From: Pseudothauera rhizosphaerae
GTDB taxonomy: Bacteria > Pseudomonadota > Gammaproteobacteria > Burkholderiales > Rhodocyclaceae
Length of the DNA stretch: 64,000 nt
Direction of reading: 5' to 3'
Assembly (NCBI RefSeq): GCF_004801305.1
Contig: NZ_SSOD01000007.1
Coordinates: 62,001 to 126,000, forward strand
Positions 30,054 through 38,726 of the stretch are shown piece after piece (within the stretch, counting starts at the first letter, position 1; every line of letters starts with the position of its first letter). The notes beneath the pieces are model-generated. The model had not been told where the DNA came from. It made no database searches and saw only the letters and a list, made by a program, of their open reading frames with translations. Made by a program: the position numbers and the translations under genes.

Positions 30054-33000
30054 ATGTCGTCACTGACTCTTCCCGGAAGGCTCCGGCCCAGGCTGCTGGC
30101 CTGGATCCTCTGCATCGCCCTTTCCTCCGGCCATGCCCACGCCCAGCAAACCGGCGCAGCCATACCGGCCCTGCCCGACGATGCCGGCGCCGACAAGGAA
30201 GACACGGATGACAAGGAGAAGGCCAAAGCCGCCGCGCTGGAGGAAGTCGTCGTCACCGGCCGGCCCGAAAGCCGGGACGAGGCCGGCCGCAACGAGGTCT
30301 ATGCCAGGGACGTCTCCAACGTCTATGCCGGCAAGGAAGAAATCGAGCGCTACAAGGGCACCTCGGTCGGCGACCTGTTCAAGGGGCTGAACGGCGTCTA
30401 TAGCGGCGACTCGCGCAACAGCGGCGCGCTCGACCCGAACATCCGCGGCATCCAGGGCGAAGGCCGCATCCCGCTGACGGTGGACGGCACCGAGCAGGCC
30501 ACCTCGGTATGGATGGGGCCGGCCGGCGTCGCCAACCGCAACTACCTCGATCCCAACCTGATCGGCAGCATCATGGTCGAGAAGGGGCCGTCGATGACGC
30601 CCGGCGTCAGGAGCGGCATCGGCGGCTCGGTGCAGGTCAGGACGCTGGACGTCGACGACATCGTCCAGCCGGGCCGGACCTTCGGCGCCGAGGTCAAGCT
30701 GGAGACCGCGACCAACGCCGTCAAACCCGACGAAAGCAGCTTCAGCAACTTCGGCAAGGATTACCGCGACATTCCCGGCGTGTACTCGAATTACGACGGC
30801 ACGCTGGCCTTCCGCCTGGGGCATGGCAGCGAGATGACCCCGCGCAAGGGCTCAAATGGCACCGACTTCGATTTCGACGACAAGGCCTTCCGCCTCGCCC
30901 TGGCGACCAAGCAGGAATACTTCGACCTGCTCGCCGCCTACAGCTACCGGAAACGCGGCAACTACTTCAGCGGCAAGAACGGCGCCAGCAGCTACCGCAG
31001 CGACAAGTGGCGCGAACAGGCCGAGGCCCAGTACGACCAGGACGGCGGCGTGGGCGGGCTGGAGCATTCCTACGTCGCCAACTACTTCCTGCCCGGCCAG
31101 GAGGTCGCCAACACCTCCAGCGAACTCGAATCCACGCTGCTCAAGGGCACGCTGCGTCTGCCGGACCGGCAGACGCTGAAGCTGGGCTACATGCACAGCG
31201 ACCACAGTTTCGGCGAGAGCGTCCCCTGGCTGGTCTCATGGGCGGTGCGCGACAGCTCCGGCGTGGACGGCACCCAGGCCCAATACCCGTACAGCGAGGT
31301 CAAGCAGGACAGCTACCATCTCGACTATGCCTGGCAGCCGGAAGGCAACGCCTGGATCGACCTCAAGGCCGGGCTGTGGATGACCCGGAACGACAGCCGC
31401 CGGCACCAGAATGGCGACTACGTCTTCGGCATAGACGGCGGGACATACCGGCGCGGCGACACGGCCTGGAACGACTACGTGAGATGCCATGTGGTCGGCG
31501 ATACCAGCCTGGGTGGCTGCGCCAGCGTCCCCGCCACACCGCCCGAACGCGAGCCGAACACCGACGGCCAGTTCACCATCTACCCCAAGGCGCTGCAGAT
31601 CTCCAGCCACGACCGCTGGGGCGTCAACCTGAGCAACACTTTCCGCCTGCACCCCACGCTGAACCTCACCGTGGGCGGCGACTTCACCCGCGAGAAGCTG
31701 CGCGAGCGCGACGCCTCCGAGGGCTACCGGGTGACGGAACTGACCTGGGGCGCCAACCACCTCGGTCCGCGCTCCGGCACCCGTGAGCAGCAGAACTACA
31801 GCCTCAACTTCGACTGGACGCCGACCAACTGGCTGCAGTTTTCCGCCGGCACGCGCTACAGCGACTACTGGTCCTACGACGACAAGCTAGCCGAGATGCG
31901 GACGAAACAGGAGGCGAACTGGCGGGTGCCCACGCCGACAGTGGCATTGCGGTACGACGTCCAGCAACTGATGTCGGACTCGGCCGCCGCTGCGGTGGAC
32001 CAGGCGAATGCCTACGACTATGACATTGCTGCAGCCAGCCTCGCCGAAGAACTGGGCGAAGAACTGGGCGAAGAACTGGGCGAAGAACTGGCCTCCCTGA
32101 TCATGACGGAGTACTTCGGCAACCGTGACGACTACATAAACACGGGGAAGATCAACGGCTACCGTTACGAGCAAACCTACGTCGATATCCCCTACAACGG
32201 CACCCACGAGGGCTTCGCCGCCAACAACCCCTTCCAGAACGGTACGGTAGACGTCGCCGAACAGGTCCAGGACGCCCAGGGCAATACCGGCAGCGTCAGC
32301 AGGTACATCGTTGGCAGCCGTACCACCGTCCAGGGCAGCGCACCCTCCAATCCCTGGCAGAAGCCGGAGAAGAAGAAAGGCCATGCCTGGGCGCCGCAAT
32401 TCGGCGTCACCGCCTTCCTCAGCGACAACGCGCGCGTCTATGCACGCTATGCGGAATTCGTCCGCTTCCCCACCATCTTCGAGGACACCCAGGCCGCCTG
32501 GGGCTACGCCGATGGCCGCGGCGTCACGAGCGCGGCGAGCAAGCCCGAGCACGCCTACAACTGGGAGATCGGCTACGTGCACGACCTGCGCGGCCTCTTC
32601 CGCCGCCTGCAGTTCGCCGACTTCCGCATCAACTACTTCGACAACCAGATCCGCGACTACATCGACCGCGACCACAATTTCAACATCGTCCAGTTCGACC
32701 GCAAGAAGCTCACCGGCGTCGAACTGCAGTCGCGCCTCGATGCCGGCGCCTGGTTCGGCAGCCTGGGGGCGACCTACCGGCTCAAGCAGGAGATGTGCGA
32801 CAAGGACTACGCCGCCTACCTGGACCCGGTCCAGGGCCGCATCCCGGAATGCGTGACCGCCGGCTTCCCGCTCAGCTTCGCCCGCACCAGCCTGCAGCCC
32901 GAGTACTCCATCAACCTCGACCTGGGCACCCGCCTGCTGCAGCGCCGGCTGGAGATCGGCGGCCGGCTGACCTACCACGCCGAGGCGAAGAACGAGGACG

Positions 33001-33221
33001 AGGAAAGGTTCGGCCAGAGCGGCTGGGGCTTCAACCGCCCCTACTACTGGGACCCCGTCATGGTCTTCGACGCCTACGCCAGCTACCGGCTCGACGACCG
33101 GATCAGCATCGACTTCGGCATCAACAACATCACCAACCGCTACTACATCGACCCCATGGCCCGCGTCATGCAGCCGGCGCCGGGGCGCACGATGAAGCTC
33201 GCGCTGACGGTCCGGCTCTGA
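30054..33221 (+). CDS. TonB-dependent outer-membrane receptor
   Basis: 1055 residues, large for the family. A signal peptide (cleavage near AHA-QQ, residue 30) and a charged linker lead to a TonB-box-like EEVVVTG (about 63-69), then the plug domain (IRGIQGEGRIPLTVDG) and a beta-barrel ending in a hydrophobic strand MKLALTVRL. The closest general class is haem/transferrin-type receptors; the ligand is not assignable. Candidate Fur box upstream and an AraC regulator imply iron or another metal. An in-frame 12-base tandem repeat encodes EELG units at residues 665-680. The ATG at 30054 begins the signal peptide; an upstream frame from 29946 lacks one. Confidence 0.9.
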   Translation: MSSLTLPGRLRPRLLAWILCIALSSGHAHAQQTGAAIPALPDDAGADKEDTDDKEKAKAAALEEVVVTGRPESRDEAGRNEVYARDVSNVYAGKEEIERYKGTSVGDLFKGLNGVYSGDSRNSGALDPNIRGIQGEGRIPLTVDGTEQATSVWMGPAGVANRNYLDPNLIGSIMVEKGPSMTPGVRSGIGGSVQVRTLDVDDIVQPGRTFGAEVKLETATNAVKPDESSFSNFGKDYRDIPGVYSNYDGTLAFRLGHGSEMTPRKGSNGTDFDFDDKAFRLALATKQEYFDLLAAYSYRKRGNYFSGKNGASSYRSDKWREQAEAQYDQDGGVGGLEHSYVANYFLPGQEVANTSSELESTLLKGTLRLPDRQTLKLGYMHSDHSFGESVPWLVSWAVRDSSGVDGTQAQYPYSEVKQDSYHLDYAWQPEGNAWIDLKAGLWMTRNDSRRHQNGDYVFGIDGGTYRRGDTAWNDYVRCHVVGDTSLGGCASVPATPPEREPNTDGQFTIYPKALQISSHDRWGVNLSNTFRLHPTLNLTVGGDFTREKLRERDASEGYRVTELTWGANHLGPRSGTREQQNYSLNFDWTPTNWLQFSAGTRYSDYWSYDDKLAEMRTKQEANWRVPTPTVALRYDVQQLMSDSAAAAVDQANAYDYDIAAASLAEELGEELGEELGEELASLIMTEYFGNRDDYINTGKINGYRYEQTYVDIPYNGTHEGFAANNPFQNGTVDVAEQVQDAQGNTGSVSRYIVGSRTTVQGSAPSNPWQKPEKKKGHAWAPQFGVTAFLSDNARVYARYAEFVRFPTIFEDTQAAWGYADGRGVTSAASKPEHAYNWEIGYVHDLRGLFRRLQFADFRINYFDNQIRDYIDRDHNFNIVQFDRKKLTGVELQSRLDAGAWFGSLGATYRLKQEMCDKDYAAYLDPVQGRIPECVTAGFPLSFARTSLQPEYSINLDLGTRLLQRRLEIGGRLTYHAEAKNEDEERFGQSGWGFNRPYYWDPVMVFDAYASYRLDDRISIDFGINNITNRYYIDPMARVMQPAPGRTMKLALTVRL
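32046..32092 (+). repeat. In-frame 12-base tandem repeat inside the receptor gene
   Basis: The unit GAAGAACTGGGC occurs 3.9 times without mismatch, encoding Glu-Glu-Leu-Gly repeats. Because the unit is a multiple of three, copy-number change would alter loop length without a frameshift. The neighbouring coding sequence is less GC-biased than the rest of the gene. Confidence 0.9.
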
Positions 33222-33399
33222 TCGGGCCGCTACAGATTTCTGGCCGCTTTGCGCGAAAAAACGTCTGAACTTCACAAGCGCTGCCCGGGCGAACCGGGAG
33301 CATTCAATTGCCGGATTGCCGAGAACGTGAAGATCGCGGTCGCCTCGCGGCAGCCCGAAACCGGCCCGACAACCGAAATCGACACGGAGACAAGCGGCC

Positions 33400-33957
33400 A
33401 TGCCCCTGAACCGCGCCGACCTGCCGCTACGCTTGCGGAATCCCACGCTCAGCGTGTTCGAACGACTGCGTGCCGCCCGGCTGCGCCCCACCCAGGCACG
33501 AGTGAGCATCCTGCAATGGGTCGCCGTCGAGGCGCATCCCGTTACGGCTGAGGATGTCTTCAGGAATCTGGCCGAAGGCGGCATGGCGGTGAGCATGGGA
33601 ACCACGTATCGGGTACTGGGCGAGTTCGTATCGGCGGGTCTGCTGGCCCGCGAGTGGGTGCCGGGCAACAGCGGCCCGAGAGCGGCCTATTCGGTCCCTC
33701 ACCGCCATGTGGCCGAGGCCCACGCAGCGACGCATCGTCTGGTATGCCGGTCTTGCCGGCGCAGCGTCGGCTTTCAGGACGGGGAACTGATGGAGCGGCT
33801 GCGCAAGTTGACAGGGTGGAACATCCCGGCCGACCCGCGGCTGTCCTTGACGATCGAAATCGAACGCTGCATGGCATGCCGGACGTGCTCTGCCACTCTC
33901 ATGCCGACAACCGGGGGCTGTCACCAGGAGTCACTCACGACCGTACGCAGTACATAG
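33400..33957 (+). CDS. Fur-family metal-responsive repressor
   Basis: 185 residues. The winged helix (about 25-95) contains RPTQARVSILQWV and the recognition segment AVSMGTTYRVLGEFVSAGLL. The dimerisation and metal half has HAATHRLVCRSCRR and later CMACRTC, giving two Cys-x2-Cys pairs for a structural zinc. An N-terminal extension of about 20 residues and a C-terminal tail are longer than in classic Fur (about 150). It lies 178 bases downstream of the TonB receptor on the same strand and may be a local regulator (Fur, Zur or PerR type cannot be distinguished). The gap before it contains nothing recognised. Confidence 0.85.
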   Translation: MPLNRADLPLRLRNPTLSVFERLRAARLRPTQARVSILQWVAVEAHPVTAEDVFRNLAEGGMAVSMGTTYRVLGEFVSAGLLAREWVPGNSGPRAAYSVPHRHVAEAHAATHRLVCRSCRRSVGFQDGELMERLRKLTGWNIPADPRLSLTIEIERCMACRTCSATLMPTTGGCHQESLTTVRST

Positions 33958-34070
33958 CCGGCCGCACAAGAGGCTCCGGACATGCCGGGCCAAGTCATTG
34001 CGGGCGCCCAACGGCGCCCTGCCGAAGATACGGCTCGGCCATGACACGGGTGCTATGATCCGGCGCACCG

Positions 34071-34979
34071 ATGAACAGTTCCGCCACGCCCTACGTCGGC
34101 CGCTTCGCCCCCTCGCCCACCGGCCCACTGCATTTCGGCTCGCTGGTGGCCGCGACCGGCAGTTGGCTGGACGCCCGCAGCCGGGACGGGCGCTGGTTGC
34201 TGCGCATCGAGGACCTGGACGTGCCGCGCTGCGTGCCCGGCGCGGCCGAGGACATCCTGCGCACGCTGGAGCGCTTCGGTTTCGACTGGGACGGCGAGCC
34301 GGTGTGGCAGAGCCGGCGCCAGGACGCCTATGCCGCGGCGCTGGCGCGGCTGAAGGCGCAGGGCGCGGTCTACCCCTGCGCCTGCACGCGCCGCGAACTG
34401 GCCGATTCCGCGCTGGCCCGCGACGGCTCCCACGTCTATCCCGGCACCTGCCGCAACGGCCTGCCGCCGGGGCGCAGCGCGCGCGCGTGGCGGGTGAAGG
34501 CGGAAGGCGCTGTGGTCTTCGACGATGCGGTGCAGGGCCGGCAGGAAGAAGACCTGGCGCGGGAAGCGGGGGATTTCATCGTGCTGCGCGCCGACGGGCT
34601 GTATGCCTACCAGCTCGCGGTGGTGGTAGACGACGCGGAGGCCGGCGTCAGCCACGTGGTGCGGGGCGCCGACCTGCTGGAATCCACCGGCCGGCAGGTC
34701 TGCCTGCAGCGCCTGCTGGGCCATCCCACGCCGCACTACGCCCATCTGCCGGTGGCGACCAATGCCGCGGGGGAGAAGCTCTCCAAGCAGACGCTGGCCC
34801 GCGCCGTGGACGAACTGGCGCCCGGTGCCGCCCTGGTGGCGGCGCTCCGCTTTCTGGGCCAGAATCCGCCTTCCGGGCTGGAGCGCGCCCCGCTGGCCGA
34901 GCTGTGGCAGTGGGCGCGGGCCCACTGGGTGCTGGCCGCCGTGCCCCGGCTGCGCCACTTGCCGGCCCCGGAGTTGTGA
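34071..34979 (+). CDS. gluQ: Glutamyl-Q tRNA(Asp) synthetase
   Basis: Attaches glutamate to queuosine in the tRNA-Asp anticodon. 302 residues, i.e. a glutamyl-tRNA synthetase catalytic core without the anticodon-binding domain. GRFAPSPTGPLHFGSLVAA carries the HIGH-like motif, EKLSKQT is the KMSKS equivalent, and CACTRRE plus a later Cys form the zinc site. The frame extends upstream but homology begins at the ATG at 34071. Confidence 0.95.
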   Translation: MNSSATPYVGRFAPSPTGPLHFGSLVAATGSWLDARSRDGRWLLRIEDLDVPRCVPGAAEDILRTLERFGFDWDGEPVWQSRRQDAYAAALARLKAQGAVYPCACTRRELADSALARDGSHVYPGTCRNGLPPGRSARAWRVKAEGAVVFDDAVQGRQEEDLAREAGDFIVLRADGLYAYQLAVVVDDAEAGVSHVVRGADLLESTGRQVCLQRLLGHPTPHYAHLPVATNAAGEKLSKQTLARAVDELAPGAALVAALRFLGQNPPSGLERAPLAELWQWARAHWVLAAVPRLRHLPAPEL

Positions 34980-35002
34980 GCGTACGAGGAGACTTGCAGG
35001 GA

Positions 35003-35479
35003 ATGATCGACGATATCGACGGACTGCGCCGGGTGCTGCTCGGCACCCGCAGCATCGCGGTGGTGGGGTTGTCGGCCAACTGGCACCGGCCGAGCAACTT
35101 CGCCGCCAAATACATGCTGGAGCACGGCTACACGATCATCCCGGTGAACCCGGCCTACGACGAGGTGCTGGGGCAGAAGTGCTACCCCAGCCTGCGCGAC
35201 GTTCCGGTGCCGGTGGACATGGTGGACGTGTTCCGCAAGCCGGAGGACGTGCCGCCGCTGGTGGACGACGCGGTGGCCATCGGTGCGAAGACCTTCTGGA
35301 TGCAGCTCGGCGTGATCAACGAGGAAGCCGCACGGCGCGCCGAAGCCGCCGGCCTGCAGGTGGTCATGGACCGCTGTGTGAAGATCGAGCACGCACGCCT
35401 GTTCGGCGGGCTCAACTGGGCCGGCGTGAACACCGGCGTGATCTCGTCCAAGCGCCCCCTGCTGCCCAACGTGCGCTGA
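35003..35479 (+). CDS. CoA-binding domain protein (YccU-like)
   Basis: 158 residues, a stand-alone Rossmann CoA-binding domain as in E. coli YccU. Conserved elements are SIAVVGLSANWHRPSNFAAK, GYTIIPVNPAYDEVLG, FRKPEDVPPLVDDA and VMDRCVKIEH. Function of the family is not established, though related domains occur in acyl-CoA synthetases. The ATG at 35003 is used; a GTG at 34978 would overlap the gluQ stop and add eight residues. Confidence 0.87.
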   Translation: MIDDIDGLRRVLLGTRSIAVVGLSANWHRPSNFAAKYMLEHGYTIIPVNPAYDEVLGQKCYPSLRDVPVPVDMVDVFRKPEDVPPLVDDAVAIGAKTFWMQLGVINEEAARRAEAAGLQVVMDRCVKIEHARLFGGLNWAGVNTGVISSKRPLLPNVR

Positions 35480-35540
35480 AAGGTGGTGCCGGAACACCGG
35501 CGGCATTCGCCTTGAACGTGTCGAAGAGCCGGGTGTTTAC

Positions 35541-35640
35541 TCCCTCCCCTTCAAGGGGAGGGTTGGGGTGGGGATGGGTTTAGCGTCGCAATGAACCGAA
35601 ACCCATCCCCCTCCTGACCTCCCCCTTGAAGGGGGAGGAA
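35541..35640. repeat. Composite inverted-repeat element between convergent genes
   Basis: Two perfect palindromes with single-base centres (10-base arms CCCTCCCCTT at 35542-35562, and CCTCCCCCTT at 35618-35638) flank a central inverted repeat GGGGATGGGTTT/AAACCCATCCCC (35570-35581 and 35599-35610). The whole element is almost a mirror of itself and resembles dispersed intergenic repeats of betaproteobacteria. It could also end transcription from both sides. Confidence 0.75.
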
Positions 35641-35648
35641 CCTACCCT

Positions 35649-36806
35649 CTAGTGCTTGCCGCCGTACCCCGCCACGCCGATCACCAGGCGCACGAACTGG
35701 TAGGCCAGCCAACTGCCCCAGCGGCGCAGCGGACGCTGGCGGTGCCAGTCCCCGTGGCGCAGCTCCCGGGCGCCCTCGCCCATCGCCCGCGCCAGGCTGC
35801 CGCGCAGTTCGGCGGCGAAGGCGGCATCCACCACCACCACGTTGGCCTCGCGCGCCAGCAGCAGGCTGAAGGGGTCGATGTTGCTGGACCCCACCGTGGC
35901 CCAGCGGTCGTCCACCACGGCCACCTTGGCGTGCAGGTAGCTGCGGTGGTACTCGAACAGGCGGATGCCGTGCTCGAGGAAATAGGGGTAGAGCGCGCGG
36001 CTTGCGCTCGCCAGCACCGGGTGGTCGGCCAGTCCCTGCAGCAGCAGCGTGACCCGCACGCCGCGCCGCGTGGCCTCGATCAGCGCGCGGCGGAAGCGCC
36101 GGCCGGGGAAGAAGTAGGCGCAGGCGATCACCACCTGCTCGCGGGCGTGCCCGATCGCGGCCAGGTAGGCGTTCTCGATGTCGCGCCGGTGGCGGATGTT
36201 GTCGCGGATCACGAAGGCCGCGCGCAGCCGCCCGGATGGCGCCGCCTGGGCCGGGGCCAGCAGCGGCTCGTGGAGGCGGCGGCGGAAGTTGGCCCACGAC
36301 ACCAGCCGCCACAGCCGATGCACCGAGGCCAGCATGTGGGCGAGCAGCGGCCCTTCGACGCGCAGGGCGTAGTCGAAGCGCGGATGGTGGGGGGCACCGG
36401 CGTCGAAGTCGTCCACGATGTTGATGCCGCCCACGAAGGCCACCCGGCCGTCCACCACCACCAGCTTGCGGTGCAGGCGGCGCAGGCGGTAGCGGCGCAG
36501 GGACAGGGCGCGCACCTCGCGGCGGTAGATCAGCACCTGCACGCCGTCGGCCTCCAGCGCGGACATCAGCTCGCGCACGAAGCTGCGCCCGCCGAAGCCG
36601 TCCACCAGCACCCGCACGCGTACCCCGCGCCGGGCGGCGCGCCCGAGCGCAGCGGCCACCTGGCGGCCCACCTCGTCGGGCTCGAAGATGTAGGTCTCCA
36701 GGAAAATCTCCTGGCGCGCGCCGTCCACGGCGTCGATCAGCGCGGGGAAATAGGCCTGCCCCGTTTCCAGCAGGGTCAGCGCATTGCCGGCGATGAAGCG
36801 GCTCAC
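35649..36806 (-). CDS. clsB: Cardiolipin synthase-like phospholipase D family protein (ClsB type)
   Basis: 385 residues with two HKD motifs: HRKLVVVDGRVAFVGGIN in the first half and HAKVAVVDDRWATVGSSN in the second. These form the phospholipase D active site used to make cardiolipin or related phospholipids at the inner membrane. It overlaps the upstream endonuclease/phosphatase-like gene by GTGA, the same pairing as ybhP-clsB in E. coli. GTG start at 36806. No N-terminal membrane helices, as in ClsB rather than ClsA. Confidence 0.87.
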   Translation of the reverse strand: MSRFIAGNALTLLETGQAYFPALIDAVDGARQEIFLETYIFEPDEVGRQVAAALGRAARRGVRVRVLVDGFGGRSFVRELMSALEADGVQVLIYRREVRALSLRRYRLRRLHRKLVVVDGRVAFVGGINIVDDFDAGAPHHPRFDYALRVEGPLLAHMLASVHRLWRLVSWANFRRRLHEPLLAPAQAAPSGRLRAAFVIRDNIRHRRDIENAYLAAIGHAREQVVIACAYFFPGRRFRRALIEATRRGVRVTLLLQGLADHPVLASASRALYPYFLEHGIRLFEYHRSYLHAKVAVVDDRWATVGSSNIDPFSLLLAREANVVVVDAAFAAELRGSLARAMGEGARELRHGDWHRQRPLRRWGSWLAYQFVRLVIGVAGYGGKH

Positions 36807-37552
36807 GCCAAGGGCTCCAGCTCCGCAGTGAGGGCGGCGTGATCGGACAACTGCGACCAGGGCACGCCGTGATGCACCTGGGCGTCGCGCACGGAAAAGC
36901 CGCGCACGTAGATGCGGTCGAGGCGAAACACCGGCCGGTGGCTGGGGTAGCTGCGCGCGGGACGGCCACGCTGCAGGTGGAAGACTTCCGTGAGGCCCAG
37001 CCGGCCCGCCAGGATGTCGTCGGCGTGGTTGCGCCAGTCGTTGAAATCGCCGGCGATGATGAGCGGCGCCCCGTCGGCGGCGAGCCGCTCCATGCGCTCG
37101 GCCAGGGCGGCCATCTGGCGGCGTCGGCTGCCGGCCATCAGGCCCAGATGCACGCACACGCAATGCACCGGCTGCGGGAAGCCGGGCAGCTCGACTTCGC
37201 AATGGAGCAGGCCGCGCCGTTCGAAGCGGTGGTCGGAAACGTCCTGGTTGTCCGCGGAGAGGATCAGGTGGCGGCTCAGGATAGCGTTGCCGTGGTGGCC
37301 GTGGTCGTACATCGCGTTGCCGCCGTAGGCGGTCTGGTGCCAGATGTCCCGGGCCAGGAACTCGTGCTGCGGATCGGCCGGCCAGTTGCCGTGGCGCACC
37401 GCGTGGCCCAGGTGCAGGCCCTGCACTTCCTGCAGGAAGACGAGGTCTACATCCAGGCTGCGCAGGCCCTCGCGCAACTCATGCACCACCATGCGGCGGT
37501 TGAACTGCGAGAAGCCCTTGTGGATGTTGTAGGTGCAGATGCGCAGCTTCAT
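36803..37552 (-). CDS. Endonuclease/exonuclease/phosphatase family protein (YbhP-like)
   Basis: 249 residues of the EEP fold. Visible conserved elements are RICTYNIHKGF, the catalytic Glu in VFLQEVQG, IIAGDFNDWR and the C-terminal SDHAAL motif. Substrates in the family range from DNA to lipids and inositol phosphates. Coupling to a ClsB-type gene favours a lipid-related role by analogy with E. coli ybhP. It is divergent from the RuBisCO-like gene across 79 bases. Confidence 0.85.
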   Translation of the reverse strand: MKLRICTYNIHKGFSQFNRRMVVHELREGLRSLDVDLVFLQEVQGLHLGHAVRHGNWPADPQHEFLARDIWHQTAYGGNAMYDHGHHGNAILSRHLILSADNQDVSDHRFERRGLLHCEVELPGFPQPVHCVCVHLGLMAGSRRRQMAALAERMERLAADGAPLIIAGDFNDWRNHADDILAGRLGLTEVFHLQRGRPARSYPSHRPVFRLDRIYVRGFSVRDAQVHHGVPWSQLSDHAALTAELEPLA

Positions 37553-37631
37553 GGGGGGCGGACAGGATGCCGGATGCACTCCGGCCACAGGGCATAATAT
37601 GCGCCCTGAAGGTGAAATTTAAACCCGTTTC

Positions 37632-38726
37632 ATGAACAGACTGCAGGCGACCTACCGCATCCGCGCCAGCGCGGCGGACATCGAACGGCGCGCCGCCGCC
37701 CTCGCCGTCGAGCAGAGCGTGGAGATGCCCGCCGCGGCGGTGCGCGATGCGCGCGTGCTGGCCGAGGTCGTGGGCCGGGTCGAGGCGATCGCGCAGGAGG
37801 ATGCGGAGCACTTCCGCGTCACGCTGGGCCTGGCGCTGGAAACCACGGGTTACGAGGCCGGCCAGTTGATGAACATGCTGTTCGGCAACTGCTCCCTGCA
37901 GCCGGAAGTGGAACTCCTCGACGTGCACATGCCGGACCAGGCGCTGGCGCGTTTCGGCGGTCCGCGCTTCGGCATCGCCGGACTGCGCATGCTCGTCGGC
38001 GCCACCTCGCGGCCCCTGACCTGCAGCGCCCTCAAACCCCAGGGCAGCCCGCCCGAGGTGCTGGCCGCGCTGGCCGGCGAACTCGCCGCCGGGGGCATCG
38101 ACATCGTCAAGGATGACCACGGCCTCGCCGACCAGGCCGCGGCGCCCTTCGCGCGCCGGGTGGAGGCGGTGCAGCGCGCCATCGCCGCGGCCAACCGCGC
38201 CGGCGGCCATCGCTGCGTGTATGCGCCCAGCCTGGGCGGCGGCCCGCGCCGGCTGCGCGAGCAGATGCGCATCGTGCGCGAGGCCGGCGTGGGCATGGTG
38301 ATGCTGGCGCCCATGGCGTCCGGCCTGGGCGCGCTGCAGGAACTGGCCGAGGAAGGCTTGCCGGTACTGGCCCATCCGGCCCTCGGGGGTGCGGCGCGCA
38401 TCGCCCCCCAGGCGCTGATCGGCAAGCTGTTCCGCCTGGCCGGGGCGGACGCGGTGATCTACCCCAACCACGGCGGCCGCTTCAGCTACACGCCGCAGAC
38501 CTGCCGCGCCATCGCCGAGGCCGCAAGCGCCCCCTGGGGTCCGCTCGCGCCGGCGCTGCCGGTGCCGGCCGGCGGCATGACGCCGGCGCGGGTGGAGGAG
38601 ATGGTCGATTTCTACGGCGCCGACGTGATACTGCTGATCGGCGGCGCCCTGCTCGAAGCCGACGACCTGCGCGCCGCCGCGCGTGCCTTCGTCGCCCGCG
38701 TGCATGCCATGGGAGAGGGACGATGA
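37632..38726 (+). CDS. RuBisCO-like protein (form IV)
   Basis: 364 residues, homologous to the large subunit of RuBisCO but not a carboxylase of the usual kind. The Lys of the KPxG loop is Lys135 (SALKPQGSP), and the metal-site loop reads IDIVKDDHG (Lys160, Asp161, Asp162, His163) where true RuBisCOs have KDDE, so the last ligand is replaced. HPALGG and YPNHGGRFSYTPQ follow. In Rhodospirillum rubrum a form IV protein isomerises 5-methylthioribulose-1-phosphate, and a cupin then releases methanethiol. Here a cupin gene overlaps the stop by ATGA, so the same salvage role is likely. A CATAATAT element about 30 bases upstream could be the -10 box. Confidence 0.88.
   Translation: MNRLQATYRIRASAADIERRAAALAVEQSVEMPAAAVRDARVLAEVVGRVEAIAQEDAEHFRVTLGLALETTGYEAGQLMNMLFGNCSLQPEVELLDVHMPDQALARFGGPRFGIAGLRMLVGATSRPLTCSALKPQGSPPEVLAALAGELAAGGIDIVKDDHGLADQAAAPFARRVEAVQRAIAAANRAGGHRCVYAPSLGGGPRRLREQMRIVREAGVGMVMLAPMASGLGALQELAEEGLPVLAHPALGGAARIAPQALIGKLFRLAGADAVIYPNHGGRFSYTPQTCRAIAEAASAPWGPLAPALPVPAGGMTPARVEEMVDFYGADVILLIGGALLEADDLRAAARAFVARVHAMGEGR

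Noticed and set aside
37553..37631. SAM or other riboswitch ahead of the RuBisCO-like gene
   Set aside because: The gap is only 79 bases, is shared by two divergent promoters, and shows no riboswitch-like stems.
37632..38726. True carboxylating RuBisCO
   Set aside because: The protein is short (364 residues), the KDDE site is KDDH, and no small subunit, phosphoribulokinase or activase gene is nearby.
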